Shown here: in pieces, positions 34,512 to 47,274 of the stretch
Layout: each line of letters begins with the position of its first letter
Numbering within the stretch: the stretch's first letter is position 1
Source of the DNA: Macrophomina tecta
Lineage: Eukaryota; Ascomycota; Dothideomycetes; Botryosphaeriales; Botryosphaeriaceae
NCBI GenBank assembly: GCA_024180945.1
Contig: JAKSGN010000038.1
Location: forward strand, 372,001 to 436,000
Direction of reading: 5' to 3'
Length of the DNA stretch: 64,000 bases
Notes under the pieces: generated by a model
Database searches by the model: none
What the model was told of the DNA's origin: nothing
What the model saw: the letters and a program-made list of their open reading frames with translations, nothing else
Translations under genes and position numbers: made by a program

Positions 34512-35441
34512 TTACATTGCCTTAATCGTGAGAATGCTCATGTCGGGGGTAAGCTTTCCAGCCCGCACACCTTCTAGAAGCTCACCGATGTCTTTGGTAC
34601 AATCGATGTAGCGTCCGTTCAGCGCTTTCACTTCTTCCAGCGCTGCCAAAGCCACCACGCTATGAGCCGAAAGCTCCGGATCGTCCTCCAAGAACTGCTC
34701 ACGCATACTCAACATCATTTTCATCTGGGGGTTTTCATCCAACTCGGCAAAGTTGATCAGTCCGTCCACGTAGGCGAAGTTCGTAGCCACAGTCCCAGGA
34801 TGGATAGAATAGACTTGGATGCCGTGCTCTTGGACCTCCCAGCTGAGCATCTGGCTAACTCGGATGATCGCTGTCTTGGCTGAGCTGTAGGCAGATGTGA
34901 ACGGAACACCTTTGACACCGGCATCGGATGCGATGTTGAAGATGATTCCCGTCTTCCTAGCTCTCATTCCAGGAAGGACAGCGTGCATGAAATTGATGGG
35001 TCCTTTGACATTGAGTTCGTAGATGCTCCACCATTTGTCCATGTCGTCTTTCTCAATAGACGCGAACCGCCCCTGACCAGCGTTGTTGATCAAAATGTCG
35101 ATCTCGCCCAGCTTCTGCTTGCACTCGGCAAAGGCAGCTTCGGGGACGGCGGGATCGGTCACGTCGCCAACGATGGAGATCACCTTGGCGTTGTACTTCT
35201 TCTGGATTTCCGAGGCGGTTTCCTTCAAAGGGGTCTCAGAGCGGCCCAGAACAGCAATGCTCGCCCCGGCTGCGGCGAATGCCATTGCCATGGCTTTGCC
35301 GAGACCACGGCCACCTCCAGTGATGAAAACAACCTTGCCTGCGTGGCTGCCCTTGAATTTCTCCGGAGCAATGAAGTTGTAAGACTTATGACGCGAAGTC
35401 AGGGTGGACTCGTGTTTGAAGGGAGCGTTGGCTTGAGACAT
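34512..35441 (-). CDS. Short-chain dehydrogenase/reductase (single exon, 309 aa)
   Basis: Classical SDR, an NAD(P)-dependent oxidoreductase, likely cytosolic; substrate unknown. Intronless and intact. Cofactor loop TGGGRGLG at residues 41-48, LGRS at 65-68 (Arg67 suggests NADP(H)), acidic GDVTD at 92-96, NNAG at 119-122, active-site Ser172 with Tyr185-X3-Lys189, and PGTVATNF after strand six. The first about 35 residues are an N-terminal extension without signal-peptide character. The start at 35441 has ACA before the ATG and a TATA-like TATAAAAA (complement of 35561-35568) about 120 bp upstream. It is divergent from the dehydrogenase at 36082, sharing a 640-bp promoter region. Its codon third positions are less GC-rich than the two genes at 28463 and 30952. 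Confidence 0.92.
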   Translation of the reverse strand: MSQANAPFKHESTLTSRHKSYNFIAPEKFKGSHAGKVVFITGGGRGLGKAMAMAFAAAGASIAVLGRSETPLKETASEIQKKYNAKVISIVGDVTDPAVPEAAFAECKQKLGEIDILINNAGQGRFASIEKDDMDKWWSIYELNVKGPINFMHAVLPGMRARKTGIIFNIASDAGVKGVPFTSAYSSAKTAIIRVSQMLSWEVQEHGIQVYSIHPGTVATNFAYVDGLINFAELDENPQMKMMLSMREQFLEDDPELSAHSVVALAALEEVKALNGRYIDCTKDIGELLEGVRAGKLTPDMSILTIKAM

Positions 35442-36081
35442 TGTTTCGACGAGAAATTAATGTCCACGAGTGGAAGGTTCAATGTAAGCGATGAATAGAT
35501 GCTTTGATGAAGTGAGGATTGATTTGTGGAACTTGGCGTTGGGAAAAAGGATTCTGGCCCTTTTTATATGGTCAAGACCGCGTTGTCAAACTGCTTTTGA
35601 CTCAAATGATCATGGTAAATGGAGAGGCCTCTGGGGACTTTCGGACTTAAGCAACCGGACAAAAACCGGAATTCTTAGTGCATGGATATCCAACTAATGT
35701 AGGTTGACTATAACCAACAACACTTTCCTACGAGTCATAGGAGTGCGGTCGATGCGGCCGCTCAGTTCGTAAAACAGCTACTAGTCCTTCCACTACTTCC
35801 GAGGCGATCCTGTTTAGACGAGCCAATCAGAACCCCTGAAAATAACAGGGTAGGCGGCCGACCCATTTACGGGAGGCCTCGGACACAATATGCCTGGCGT
35901 TTTCACTGCATCATTTTGAATACGTTATATCTAAATTTTTAATAAATACCCTGGCGCGTGCTCAACGGGGGATATTTAAGATGACCACGGGGCTGTCTGC
36001 ACTAAGGCATCCACCATCATTCTACATTCTTTGACAGACGGCGCATAGCATCTTGTTTCTTCACCAGACTATTTCATTCAA
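35442..36081. promoter_or_regulatory. Divergent promoter between SDR (-) and alcohol dehydrogenase (+)
   Basis: It holds a TATA-like element for each gene: TATAAAAA on - (35561-35568) and TATTTAA on + (35973-35979), each about 105-120 bp from its ATG. CCGG-N7-CCGG at 35655-35669 is the kind of spaced CGG-triplet site bound by Zn2Cys6 dimers; further CGG triplets occur at 35756-35761 and 35861-35867. Shared control by one regulator is plausible but untested. Confidence 0.5.
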
Positions 36082-37301
36082 ATGACCTCTCTTAACACCT
36101 CTCTGCCTGCCACCATGCGGGGTGTCGCATTGTCAGGACCCTGGAACGTTACAGTCCAGGATTTTCCAACGCCGCAGATAATCAGTCCCGGCGACGCCAT
36201 TGTCCGAATCACCACTTCCGCAATCTGCGGCTCCGATTTGTTCTCCTATCGAGGCTTCTCGGCCGATCAGGATCCATTCATTATCGGACATGAAGCTATC
36301 GGTTACATCGAACAGATTGGAAGCGGCGTATCTTCCCTGGCTGTTGGGGATTACGTTGTTATCCCAGACAACGTCAATCATGGGCAATTGCAGATGGAAC
36401 CGGAGATGCCGATCGCCTACGGAGGTGGCGCGTACTCGCCGGGTATTGGTGGTCTCCAAGGTGTGTACTTCCTCCCTAATGCAGCGTGCATTTCCAGCGT
36501 TCTCAAGGTGGGAACTGATTTTAACGACTCTCTACAGCCGAATACGCACGTGTTCCAGCCGCTGAAGCGAACTTAATTCCGGTTCCACTGTCCAGAAACT
36601 CGACGAATGCGACTCTGGAGCACAGCTATTTGATGGCTGGTGACATCTGGGCGACCGGGTGGACTGCTCTCGACTGGTCCGGATTCCAGCCCGGTGACAC
36701 TGTAGCGGTGTTTGGAGCTGGCCCTGTTGGCATCCTCGCTGCTTACTCGGCCGTTCTGCGCGGCGCATCTCGCGTCTATTCCGTTGATCACGTCGCAGCG
36801 CGTCTCGAGCTTGCGGAATCCATTGGCGCAATCCCTATCAACTTCGTCGAGTCAAATCCGGTTGAGCAAATCCTCGCCTACGAGCCGACCGGAGTGATGC
36901 GTTCCGTCGATTGCGTGGGCATGGAAGCTTTGAATGCCAATCTAGAATTTGAGCCCGCCATTGTGACGCAGCAGATGGTTGAGGTTACACACTTTGAGGG
37001 CGGCATCGGTCAAATTGGAGTGCAGACGTTTCAGGAGGGCACTTATGCTGCCGAACATCACAGCGTGTTGTCTCCTAACATCAGCTTCCCTTTGTCCAAC
37101 TTCTGGACTAAGTCTCTGAGCTTTAGGGGTGGTGTCGTGCCTCCCCAGCGCGTTGCACCTCACCTGGTCGAGCTCATTGCTAATGGCATGGCTGACACAA
37201 GTTTCATCGTCTCGGCTATTATTGGGATCGAGGAAGCGCCTGAATACTACGCCCGTTTCAACCGCACTGAAGAAACTAAGGTCTTGATTTCTTTTTACTA
37301 A
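36082..37301 (+). CDS. Zinc-dependent alcohol dehydrogenase, formaldehyde-dehydrogenase-like MDR (2 exons, about 380 aa)
   Basis: Medium-chain dehydrogenase that would oxidise an alcohol or hydroxymethyl adduct with NAD(P)+; substrate unknown. Exons 36082-36460 and 36538-37301; one 77-bp GT-AG intron in phase 1, joining to an AEYARVPAAEANLIPVPL sequence. GroES-like N-terminal domain: Cys49 (ICGSD), His70-Glu71 (GHEAIG). Asp162 in MAGDIWATGWTA is placed like the third zinc ligand of Pseudomonas formaldehyde dehydrogenase. The structural-zinc four-Cys loop of classical ADHs is absent. Rossmann motif GAGPVG at 186-191. Length and order fit the family. The ATG at 36082 has A at -3; an in-frame ATG at codon 12 is a possible alternative start. 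The gene looks intact. Confidence 0.9.
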
Positions 37302-37840
37302 AATTTGAAAGGGTTAAATTCAAAATCCACCTATCCGGAGTCTCACCGAATTAGTATGCAGCACAGACATGCGTCTTGCCGTAGCGCAGCCTCGCTTACT
37401 GGGCGCCTATTGCACAACAAGCTTATAATCGTAACATCGTCACTTCTTTACATAAAGTTGAACTCTTACCTCATTCGTCTAATCAATATGCTTCCTGCTG
37501 TTGGCACTCTTTTCTCTTCTGTCGCAGATGCTACTAAGGCCATTCTTATTGCCGTTGGTGACGCCAATCAGTCGTGCAAGCCAGAGAAGAACAATAACCG
37601 TACTGTATGGGCAGCGACCTGCTAGGGCCTGTAGGGCGATAATGCATGCCTTGGTCTTGTCCGCGGCCGCTGGGAAATTAGCGGTGCGCGGCAACACCGC
37701 ACGGGCGCGGATGATCGTTGGACAGGTGGACTTTAATCGCACAGGTGGATTTTGAAGAGTTGACGCTCAGACAGGTGATTTGGATTTACCCCTTTTCGTC
37801 GCTGTCGATGTTGTTTTAATGAACGAGCAACATAAGAGGT
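37302..37840. other. Island edge; only a doubtful small ORF
   Basis: A 45-codon frame at 37488-37625 (starting MLPAVGTLF, ending WAATC) is the only open stretch. It has no recognisable domain and may be chance or a broken exon. Composition falls to AT-rich at about 37840. Confidence 0.25.
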
Positions 37841-37936
37841 GTTTTATAGCTTAAATTCTACTGTAGGATAAATATAAACGGAGGTTAGCTAACTGGTCCG
37901 TCGCTTGCCCGCGGAAAATATTAAACCTGTTAGCCC

Positions 37937-38220
37937 TAGCTAAGTTTTTAATACTTAGGGCTTTAGCTTTCTTCGCGTCGTTTATTAATTTTAGTAAAGG
38001 AGTCTTCTTACTTAGTAGTTATAGAGACTTCTTAGGTTTCTACTAATTACATAGTGGCTAAAATTCGCTTATCTTTATTAAGATAGTAGTATTTTTTTTC
38101 TAGATCTTACTATAGTAGATATATAGTTTTTTTTTTAAATTTTTACCTTTATTCTAAGGTCTACTTTTTATATTATCTTTTTTTATAGCTATTATTTTTT
38201 TATAGTTATTATTTTATATA
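37937..38220 (-). mobile_element. Gypsy B-family gag fragment
   Basis: It matches 54180-54460 (the gag region of Gypsy B) with extra T-for-C changes. It is an orphan piece at the island border. Confidence 0.7.
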
Positions 38221-39049
38221 AATAGAGTACTCTAGCTATTTTTTATAAATTATTATAGTTTACTTATTATTAAATAATTATTTTTTAATAATAATAATTC
38301 TATACTTCTTTTTATCTTACTTAATTTAGGTTTTTTAAAAAATATCTTAGTACTATATTTATAGTATTATAAAGACTAATTCTCTTTTATAAAAAATTTA
38401 ATTTATTTAAATAAATTAATTATTTTTATTTATTATTTTTATACTAATTTTATATTTTATTATAAAGTACTTAAGTTCTAAAAAAGTTATAAAGTTTAAT
38501 ATAGCTTTTATTTTATTATTTATTAAGTTATATAGTTTTTTAGTTTTATTATTTATAAGCTTACTATTTAAAAAAATTAATTAATATTATTAAAACTAAT
38601 AAGTTTTTTTATAATTATTATAAAACTTTATAGTTTTTTAAAATATTAGTTTATAACTTTATTTTTACTTTTATATATAGTATAGTTATTATTAAAATAA
38701 TTTATTTAGTATAATAAGCGGGTCTCTATCTCTAAAAATCTAAATACTAAAGAGAAAAAAAATCTATTAAGAAATTTCTTTAAATAAATATAAAAAAAGA
38801 AGTAAAAGTAAGTTAAATATATAATAAGACTAAGTACTATATATAAAGACTATATTACTAATAAAGTCTAAATTTTATTATTAAAGTTAACTATAAAGAT
38901 TAAAGCTATCTAAGAAGTATAGTTTATATATAAATAAAAAAATATATATAATCTAGTAAAGCTATTATATATTTAATATATAAAAATTTTATATACTATT
39001 TTATAAAAATATTTTATATAGTTTATTAAAAGTACTCTTAATATATTAT
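38221..39049. other. Extremely AT-rich unassigned DNA
   Basis: It consists of almost only A and T runs. Around 38870-38960 some similarity to the Gypsy LTR U3 region (near 48030-48070) is suspected but too weak to call. Confidence 0.35.
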
Positions 39050-39186
39050 TATTAGAATATTATATATATATATAATAAACTTTAGCTTAGTTATAAAAGA
39101 GAATAAATAAGAGATTTTTTTTAAGTATATCTTTTAGTTCTTATACTACTTATTCTTAATTAATAGTATTACTACTAAACCTAATA
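39050..39186 (+). repeat. Copia 4 5' LTR (137 bp, RIP-mutated)
   Basis: TATTAGAATATTATA...CTAATA; same length as the other four copies of this LTR family. Confidence 0.85.
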
Positions 39187-41544
39187 GTTATAAGCCTAGA
39201 TATATATTTAATATCTTCTACTATCTAAAGTATTATTTATAATTACTTTTTAGTTATTCTAAGGTATCTAATCGATATCTAAAATAGCTTAAGTATATAG
39301 TACTACTAGTAATATATAATCTTAACCGTTATTAGCTAATTAAAGGTGTATACTACGGTATAATAATAGCTAATAATAGCTAACTATACTTATTATAGTA
39401 TATCTACGCATATAAGTAAGCTATAACTAATACTATTACTATATTTCTAAGTAATTAGTCGATTTATTAGCCTGTTTTACACGTACGACTAAAGAACTAA
39501 TCTAGTAAATAACGTATTAAAATTAATAACTATAATATTCTTAAAGCTAATTATTATACTAAGAGACTCTTAAGACTAGAATATCTAGTTTAATCTTATT
39601 TAATTATACGTATAACGTGCTAATATATTTAAATATATTAATTTAAGTAAGCTAGAACTACTAGTCTAATTCGTAGTACTAGTTAAGCTAACTTAATAAT
39701 AAGAGTAGATAATTAACTATTACTATTTTAATCTAAATAACTATAAGAAGAAAAAGAAGAACTATAAATATATTTATAAAAATATTAATAATTTTTTAAT
39801 AATTATTAATAACTTTATAGAAGTCTTACTTTAACTAATTCTTTAGAATCTTTCTAATATATATTCTTATTATTAACTTAAGGTTCTATAAGTAAGAATT
39901 AAGCTATCTACTACTATATAGAAATACCTTATCGTTAACTAGCTTTACTAGCTAAAAAAGCCTTCTAATAATTAAAATATAGATAAATAGCTAAACTAAT
40001 AGAGAGAAATAGTTTATAAAGCTAAAGTTCTAAAAATACTAAAGATTATATTAAGACGAGATATTAATATCTTTCTTAATTTATTTCTTTTATATAACTT
40101 TAAATATACTATAATAGCTATTAGAGAATCTTTTAAAATAGAGAATACTAAACTAAAAATTATTAACTATATTACTAATTATCGAGAGCACGTAAGGTAT
40201 AAGTAAATAGCCTAAGATAAAGATACTACTTAAATAATAATAGTAGTAATACTTTAAGATAAGCTCTAATTAAAAGATCTACTACTAAGGCTATATCTAT
40301 ATAGTATACTTTACTAGATATCTAAATACTATTATCTAAATAAATAAGTATGCCTATCTAGATAAAAGCTAAAGAAGAATATCTAAGCTTAGATTTAAAA
40401 AAAGATAAATAATTTATATACTAAAGTAATAGTTAAATGCGTACTTACTAGAGAAGCTAAAGAAGGTAAATTTACTAATAAGAATTAAGATTATTAGAAC
40501 TTAATAGCTTAAGTAAAAAATCTTAAGAGTAAAAATATAGTAGTACTTATAGTTATTATTACTATATTACTTATAGCTAAATGTAGTAAACTAACTATAC
40601 TATAGCTTTTTTAGATAGTTAATACTAGCTCCTCGCACTATATATATAACTAATATATAAAGAAGTAGTTTACTAAAATATATAATATAGGTCTAAATAA
40701 CTATATTATAAGTAGTAATATATATATTCTAGTAGAAGCGTTTAGTATAGTTACTATTAAGGCTTATTATTACTTAATATAATAAATTCTAACGTTATTT
40801 AGGCCCTAATAACTATATTATAAGCGGTAATATACGTATTCTAGTAGAAGTATTTAGTATAGTTACTATTAAGGCTTATTATTACTTAATATAATAAATT
40901 TTAATATTATTAGATACTATCTATATACTATTATTTATAGCTAACCTCTTATTAGTTACTAAGATAAATAAGAAAGAAGTTTATCTTAATATAAACTATC
41001 TAGTTCTTTATAAAAAAGATATTATTATATATAAACTAATACTCTACTAAAATCTCTACGTTATAAAGCTTAATAAGGTAAAGAATCTAAAGAATTAAAT
41101 TACTATAAAACTTATAATCTATAAATATCTAGTAAAGTAATAGTATAAAGTCTTTACTTATATATTATCTATTATTATTAAAGCGCTACTAGCTACTACT
41201 AAAGATATAGTTATTACTAAAAAAGCTATACTATAATACTATAATATATATACTTAAGTTAAAGTTTATTAAATTATTTTATATAATATAATACCTAAGA
41301 AATTATTCTTAAAGCTATTCTTTTAAATATTATTTAATCTTATTTAGAGGGTTAAAGCTACTAATAAATATATATAGATAATATATCTTAAATATATAGC
41401 TACGTAGTATATAATTATAATAACCTATGTAAATAAGAATAACTATATAGATATTATCTTATTAATAAAATAAATAATTAAAAAATACTTTTAATAAAAA
41501 GTAGTCTTCTTATACTTAGATAGAGAAAAGTCTTTAGAAACTAC

Positions 41545-41681
41545 TATTAGATTTAGTGGTAATACTATTAATTAAGAATAAGTGGTATAAGGCGTAAGAG
41601 AAACGCTTAGGGAAGTCCTCTTATCCGTCCTCTTCTATGACTAAGCTAAAGTTTATTGTATATACACGTAATATTCCAACA
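41545..41681 (-). repeat. Copia 3 3' LTR (137 bp)
   Basis: It is the reverse complement of TGTTGGAATATTACGTG...CTAATA and keeps the CCAACA end. Confidence 0.88.
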
Positions 41682-44600
41682 CACCCCCTTCGTGTGGTGG
41701 TGAAGCTAGCGCACGATATAACAGTAGCTATAGGCAAAAAGAATAACTACGTGCATAACTAAAAATTAAACTTATAAACTCGAGGCTAAAAAAGAATAGC
41801 GAGCGGGTTCTATTAGCTATAGTTTAGGGTTACTAACTAAACCTAGCTTTATCTAGACTATTAAACTATATAGGTGGCTAGGTTGCTGGCTTTAATAGAA
41901 TATAAAGCAATGACTAATAAGTGGCTAATAATTTAGCCGAGCGGGTAGCTATAAGCTATATTTATCTAAATAAGAAGATAAGAGTGTATAACATTAAATA
42001 AAGAAAATAGAAAAAACTCGGTTATTTTATTCGGTTAGCGGCGTAAGTCTTAATTAGTTAATGAATGCCTAGTGCTTTTGCTTTAGTAGTGCCTTTATAA
42101 GTTCGTCTGCGATTATGTCGGCTGTGGGCGTCTATCTAAAGTAGATATTGCCTGCCAACGCTTCTTGTCTAAGCTAGTAATAATAAATATTAATATAGCG
42201 TAGCTTTGTTGTTAGTTTTCCAACGCTTTCCTCTATGAGCCGTAGTGTTATTTGGTTGTTACACTGAATCTGTATAAGATGGCCTGGATTGAACTATAGT
42301 TAGTTAAAGAATTGTTTTTACTAGAAGCACTGCTTGGCCATTTCGGATAAGGTAAGGAGCTCGGCTTCGGTGGTTGATATGGTAACGGTCAGTTGTTTAG
42401 TGGCTTTTTAATCTACTAGACCTCTAAATAGCGTAATAAGCGAGCCTTAGTGGCTTCTACGCGTTTCTTAATTGTTTGCGTATGCCGCGTCACTGCTGAT
42501 TATAAAGATATTTTATTTATCCTAGTAGACTAAGCCGTTAAAATATAAGGCGAGTTTCTTTATTTCTCTGAGGTATTTAAGGAGTCTCTGCGCTAGTACG
42601 AGGTATCGGTGGGAAGAATTAGTTAGGTACGCTAATAGAGCTAATATAGTAAAGATAATATCCGCTCTCGTACTAATTATAGCGAACTATACTAATCCTA
42701 TCTTACTTTAGAAGATATAAACGTCTTATAGCGTTACGTGCGAGTCCTTATTTAGTATAAGAGGCTTATCTTATAGTAAAGGTATTACTAGAGCGTTTAC
42801 TTCCTTAACGTTGTATTTAGTAATTAAGCTATTAATGTAGGATTCCTAAGAAAGCTAGAGCAAACGCTCTTTTCGGTTACGGACTATACGTAGTATAAGA
42901 AACTACTAGATTTCGCCTATTATACGCATCTCGTAGCGTTAGAATAAGTTATCCTAGAATATCTCCGCATAGCGCTCGTCATTCCTGTAATAGGCGACGA
43001 TAACGTCATCAACGAAGAAGAAGACGAAGAGATAACTATTTACGTAGAGATATAGAGCGTCTAGAATCGGTTCTAAGCCGAGTTCCGTAAGTGTATTATA
43101 GAAGTAACGTTACTAAAGCGCTAGTAATTCTTTAAGGCTGTATAGCGCTTTAAGTAGTTAAAGAACTTATTTGTTCTTTAACGTTATTCCTTCTAGTGGC
43201 TTGTAGTACGTTGTTTACTTAAGTAGGACGTGCGGAAACGTATTTACAACGTTATATTATCTTGTTTTAAGGTTAAAGGCGCAAATAATAGCTATAAGCG
43301 CTCGGAAAATATGAAAGGCTAGGGTAGCTATAAAGATGTCTTTTTAGATTGTTTATAGATTACCTCTAACGCAAATGCGTGCCTTATATTTTAGTAGATA
43401 GCCGTTTTCGTCGAATTTATACTTAAATACCTAAGTAAGCGGTATTATCTTCTTAGTATTATCTTATACGTCTATTACTAAAATAACCTTCCACACCCTC
43501 TTACCCTAGACTTCCTGCAGTTCCGTTTCTACTACTTTAAGAAATTTAGCGCCTATTAGATGCGTAAGAGCGTCCTTATACGTCTTGGGCTTAGGTAGAA
43601 GAGTGTCTTGGTGCCGGCGTATTAGCTGTTTAGTGGACAACGCTATAACGAATACGGTTCTCCAGGCTTAATCTAAGTGCTAATTAAGTAGAAGTTGCGT
43701 AATATAGGCTGATCTACGTGTTCTTTTACCTTAAATAATCGAATTTAGATTAATTTGCGCGCTGATTTCTAAGCCCCTTGGTGTACGGTTGCCTCGTGCG
43801 GCTGCTGGATTAGGCGGTGTCTTATATTAGGCTAGTATTAGTTGCCCGAGTCTTAGTTATTGTTCTTGATTACCCCCTGAGGCTTAAGGAGCTAGTTAGT
43901 AATATTATTCGAGCGTTATAGGCGTAGTTTCTAAATCTAGCTCTAGCTCTTAATTATTCTGGATTTAACCGTCTCTAGTTACGGTCGTTCTAGTACCCTG
44001 CGTTTAGCGTGCTTAAAGGCTGCTTTTAGGCTACTCTTCTCGTAAGTTTAACCTATCACTCGTTATAGACGGTAATAGCGTTGGTAGTTAAATAAGCGAA
44101 TCTAGTTAATGGCTACTACTAGCTTCTATAGCTTAGTACTATTCGCTTAATTTAAGAAACTCATCCTCTAAAGATTTAGTGCTCGTTAATAAGGCTAAGG
44201 ATAATACAAGATCGTTGTTATTTAGACGGATTTATAGGTATACGAGGGTTTATTCTTTCTCAGCTTCGGATACTCCTTAATAGTGCTCTTAATCATAAGG
44301 TAAGTATTTTCTATTCTTATCGAACGTAACGTCTCAAACGCATATAATTTTGTCTGTGCTTGGTGTCTAGATTCGGAAGATATTAGTAGAGTCGTATCTA
44401 ACTAAGTATCCAATTAGTACTCGTTCCTAAAGCTTTTAGGTACGTAGAATTATTTTATTTAGTGCGTACGCTTTATAGCTATATATACGTAGGTAGCTAA
44501 TATTCGGCTTCTTGCTATAAACTATCTTAAATAGAGTCTTCTAGTTAAGGCCTTTAGCTGGTGTTTAGTTCGAGATATAAGCAGCCGCATGGACGTATTT

Positions 44601-47010
44601 AGGCTAATTATAATTAGGGAGATTACTACTAATTCGTAGTACTCTTGTCTTTAAGATGAGTAACTATCTAGAACGTTTAGTATTGCCGTTCTACTTAGGT
44701 GTTTAAAGACTTAATACCTTAAGGGTAATTTCTCTTCTTTATAGTTCTCTTTAAAAGGCAGTTCCTAGGAACTTTTCTCTATCTAAGCGTAAGAAGACTA
44801 CTTTTTATTAAAAGCATTTTCTAATTATTCGTTCCGTTAATAAGATAATATCTACGCAGTCGTTCTTATTTACGTAGGTTATTATAATTATATACTACGT
44901 AGCCACGTATTCGAGATACGTAATCTATATATACCTATTAGCAGCTTCGATTATCTAAATAAGATTAAATAACATTCGAAAGAATAGTTCTAAGGATAAT
45001 TCCTCGGGCGTTATATTACGTAAGATAATTTAATAAGCTTTAGCTCGAGCGTATATATCGTAGTACTACGGTATAGCTTCTTCTATAATAGCTACACCCT
45101 CTGTAGTAGTTAGCAGCGCTTTAATAACTATAGGTAATACGTAAGTAAAGACTTTATACTATTGCTTAGCTAAACGCTTTCGAATTATAAGTCCTATAGT
45201 AATTTAATTCGTTGGATTCTTTGCTTTGTTAAGCTCTATAAAGTAGAGGTTTTAGTAGGGCGTTAGTTTATACGTAATAATATCTTTCTTATAAAGGACT
45301 AGGCGGCCTATATCGAGGTAAACCCCTTTCTTATTTACCTTAGCAACCGACACGAGGTTGGCTATAAATAAAGACACATAAATAGTATCTAGTAGTATTA
45401 GAATTCGTTCCATTAAGTAACGATAAGCCTTAATAGTAATAGTACTAAATGCTTCTACTAGAATACGTATATTGCCGCTTATAACGTAGTTATCTAGGCC
45501 TACGTTACGTATTTTAGTAAACCGCTTCTTTATATATTAATTGCATACATGGTATAAGAAGCTAGTATTAACTATCTATAAAAGCTATAGCGTAGTTAGT
45601 TTACTACGTTTAGCTATAAGGAATATAGTAATAATAGCTATAAGCGCTACTAGATCTTTATTCTATAGATCTTCCGCTTATACTAATAAGTCCTAATAAT
45701 CTTAATTTTTATTAGTAGGTTCGCCTTCTTTAGCTCCTCTAGCTAGTGCGCGTTTAACTATTACCTTAGTACGTGAATTACTTATCTTCTTTTAAAGTTA
45801 AGCCTGAATGTTCTTCTTTAGCTTTTACCTAGATGGGTGTACTTGTTCGTTTAGGTAGTAGTATTTAGACATCTAGTAAAGTATACTATATAGATACGGC
45901 CTTAGTAGTAGACCTCCTAATTAGGGCTTACCTCAAAGCGTTATTACTATTATTATTCGAGTAGTACCTTTACCTTAGGCTACTTACTTGCGCCTTATAT
46001 GCTTACGGTAATCGATAATATAGTCGATAACCTTTAGTTCGGTATCCGCTATTTTAGAAGATTCTCTAATAGCTATTATAGTATATTTAGAGTCGTACGA
46101 AAGAAGGGAATTAAGAAAGATATTAATACCTCGCCTTAATATAATCTTTAGTATCTTTAGGGCTTTAGCTTTGTAAACTGTTTCTTTTTATTAGTTTAGC
46201 TATTTATCTATATTCTAATTATTAGGAGGCTTTTCTAGCTAGCGAAGCTAGTTAACGATAAGGCGTTCCTACGTAGCGGTAGATAGCTTAATCCTTACTT
46301 ATAGAGCTCTAAGTTAGTAGTACGGGTACGTATTAGGAAGATTTTAAAGAATCGGTTAAAGCGAGACTCCTACGAAGTCATTAATAACCGTTAAAAGATC
46401 GTTAATTTTCTTACGAATACGCTTATAGTCCTTCTTTTCCTCCTTATAGTTATCTAGATTAAGACGGTAATAGTTAATCGTCTACTCTTATTATCGAGTT
46501 AGCTTAACCGGTGCCGCGAATTAGGCTAGGCGTTCTGGCTTGCTTAGATCGATATATTTAAATATATTAGTGCGTTATGCGCGTAATTAGATAAGGTTAA
46601 ACTAGATATCCTAGTCTTAAGAGCCTTTTAAAACGATTATTAGCTTTGAGGACGTTATAGTTATTAATTTTAATTTTAATACGTTGTTAATTAGATCGGT
46701 TCGTCGGTCGTACGCGTAAAACGGGCCGAATAGATTAACTAATCACTTAGGAATGTAGTAATACTATTAGCTATAACTCGCTTATACGCGTAGCTACGCT
46801 ATAATAGGTGCGGTTAGCTATTATTAGCTATTATTATACCGTAGTATACGCCTTTAGTTAGCTAATAACGGTTAAGGTTACGTGCTACTAGTAGTACCGT
46901 ATGCTTAAGCCGCTTCGGATATCGACTAAATGCCTTAGAACGACTAAAAGATAGTTATAGATAATACTTTAGATAGTAGAAGGTATTAAACGTATATCCG
47001 GGCTTATAAC

Positions 47011-47147
47011 TATTAGATTTAGTAGTAATACTATTAATTAAGAATAAGTGGTATAAGGCGTAAGAGAAACGCTTAGAGAAGTCTTCTTATCCGTCCTCTT
47101 CTATAACTAAGCTAAAGTTTATCGTATATATACGTAATATTCTAATA
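47011..47147 (-). repeat. Copia 3 5' LTR (137 bp)
   Basis: It is the partner of 41545-41681. The primer site, read on -, is GTTATAAGCCC (complement of 47000-47010). The target duplication ACTAC follows at 47148. Confidence 0.88.
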
Positions 47148-47274
47148 ACTACCTTTTAAAGAAAACTATAAAGAAGAGAAATTACTCTTAAAGTATTAAG
47201 TTTTTAAATATATAAGTAGAATAATAATACTAAATATTCTAGATAGTTACTTATTTTAAAGATAAGAGTACTAT

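Larger units (their letters stand above)
41545..47147 (-). mobile_element. Copia 3, full-length, least-mutated Copia in the window
   Basis: LTRs are 41545-41681 and 47011-47147 (137 bp each) with target duplication ACTAC. On the - strand: gag about 46650-45850, protease/gag-pre-integrase about 45600-45200, integrase about 45000-44350, RT about 43600-42850, RNase H about 42600-42050. The RT active site is intact as FVDD (complement of 43015-43023 for VDD). The 3' purine tract complement (CCCCCTTCG) follows 41681. It still contains stops (for example in the RT just after 43000), so it is probably inactive, but far more CpA/TpG remains than in Copia 1, 2 or 4, indicating the youngest insertion. 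Confidence 0.88.
39050..47274 (+). mobile_element. Copia 4 (second Copia family), + strand, split by Copia 3
   Basis: The 5' LTR is 39050-39186 (137 bp), followed by primer site GTTATAAGCC. A heavily mutated gag-to-integrase region follows (39430-41544), resumed at 47153-47274 after Copia 3. Target ACTAC is duplicated at 41540-41544 and 47148-47152. The second piece ends where another, inverted LTR starts at 47275, so RT, RNase H and the 3' LTR are missing. The same sequences read on - in Copia 3, confirming the family. Confidence 0.75.

Noticed and set aside
34662..35498. Open + frames opposite the intronless SDR
   Set aside because: The - strand frame has full SDR motifs; the + frames are its shadow.
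37488..37625. 45-codon frame as a gene
   Set aside because: No domain, no intron or homology evidence; mentioned only within the intergenic entry.
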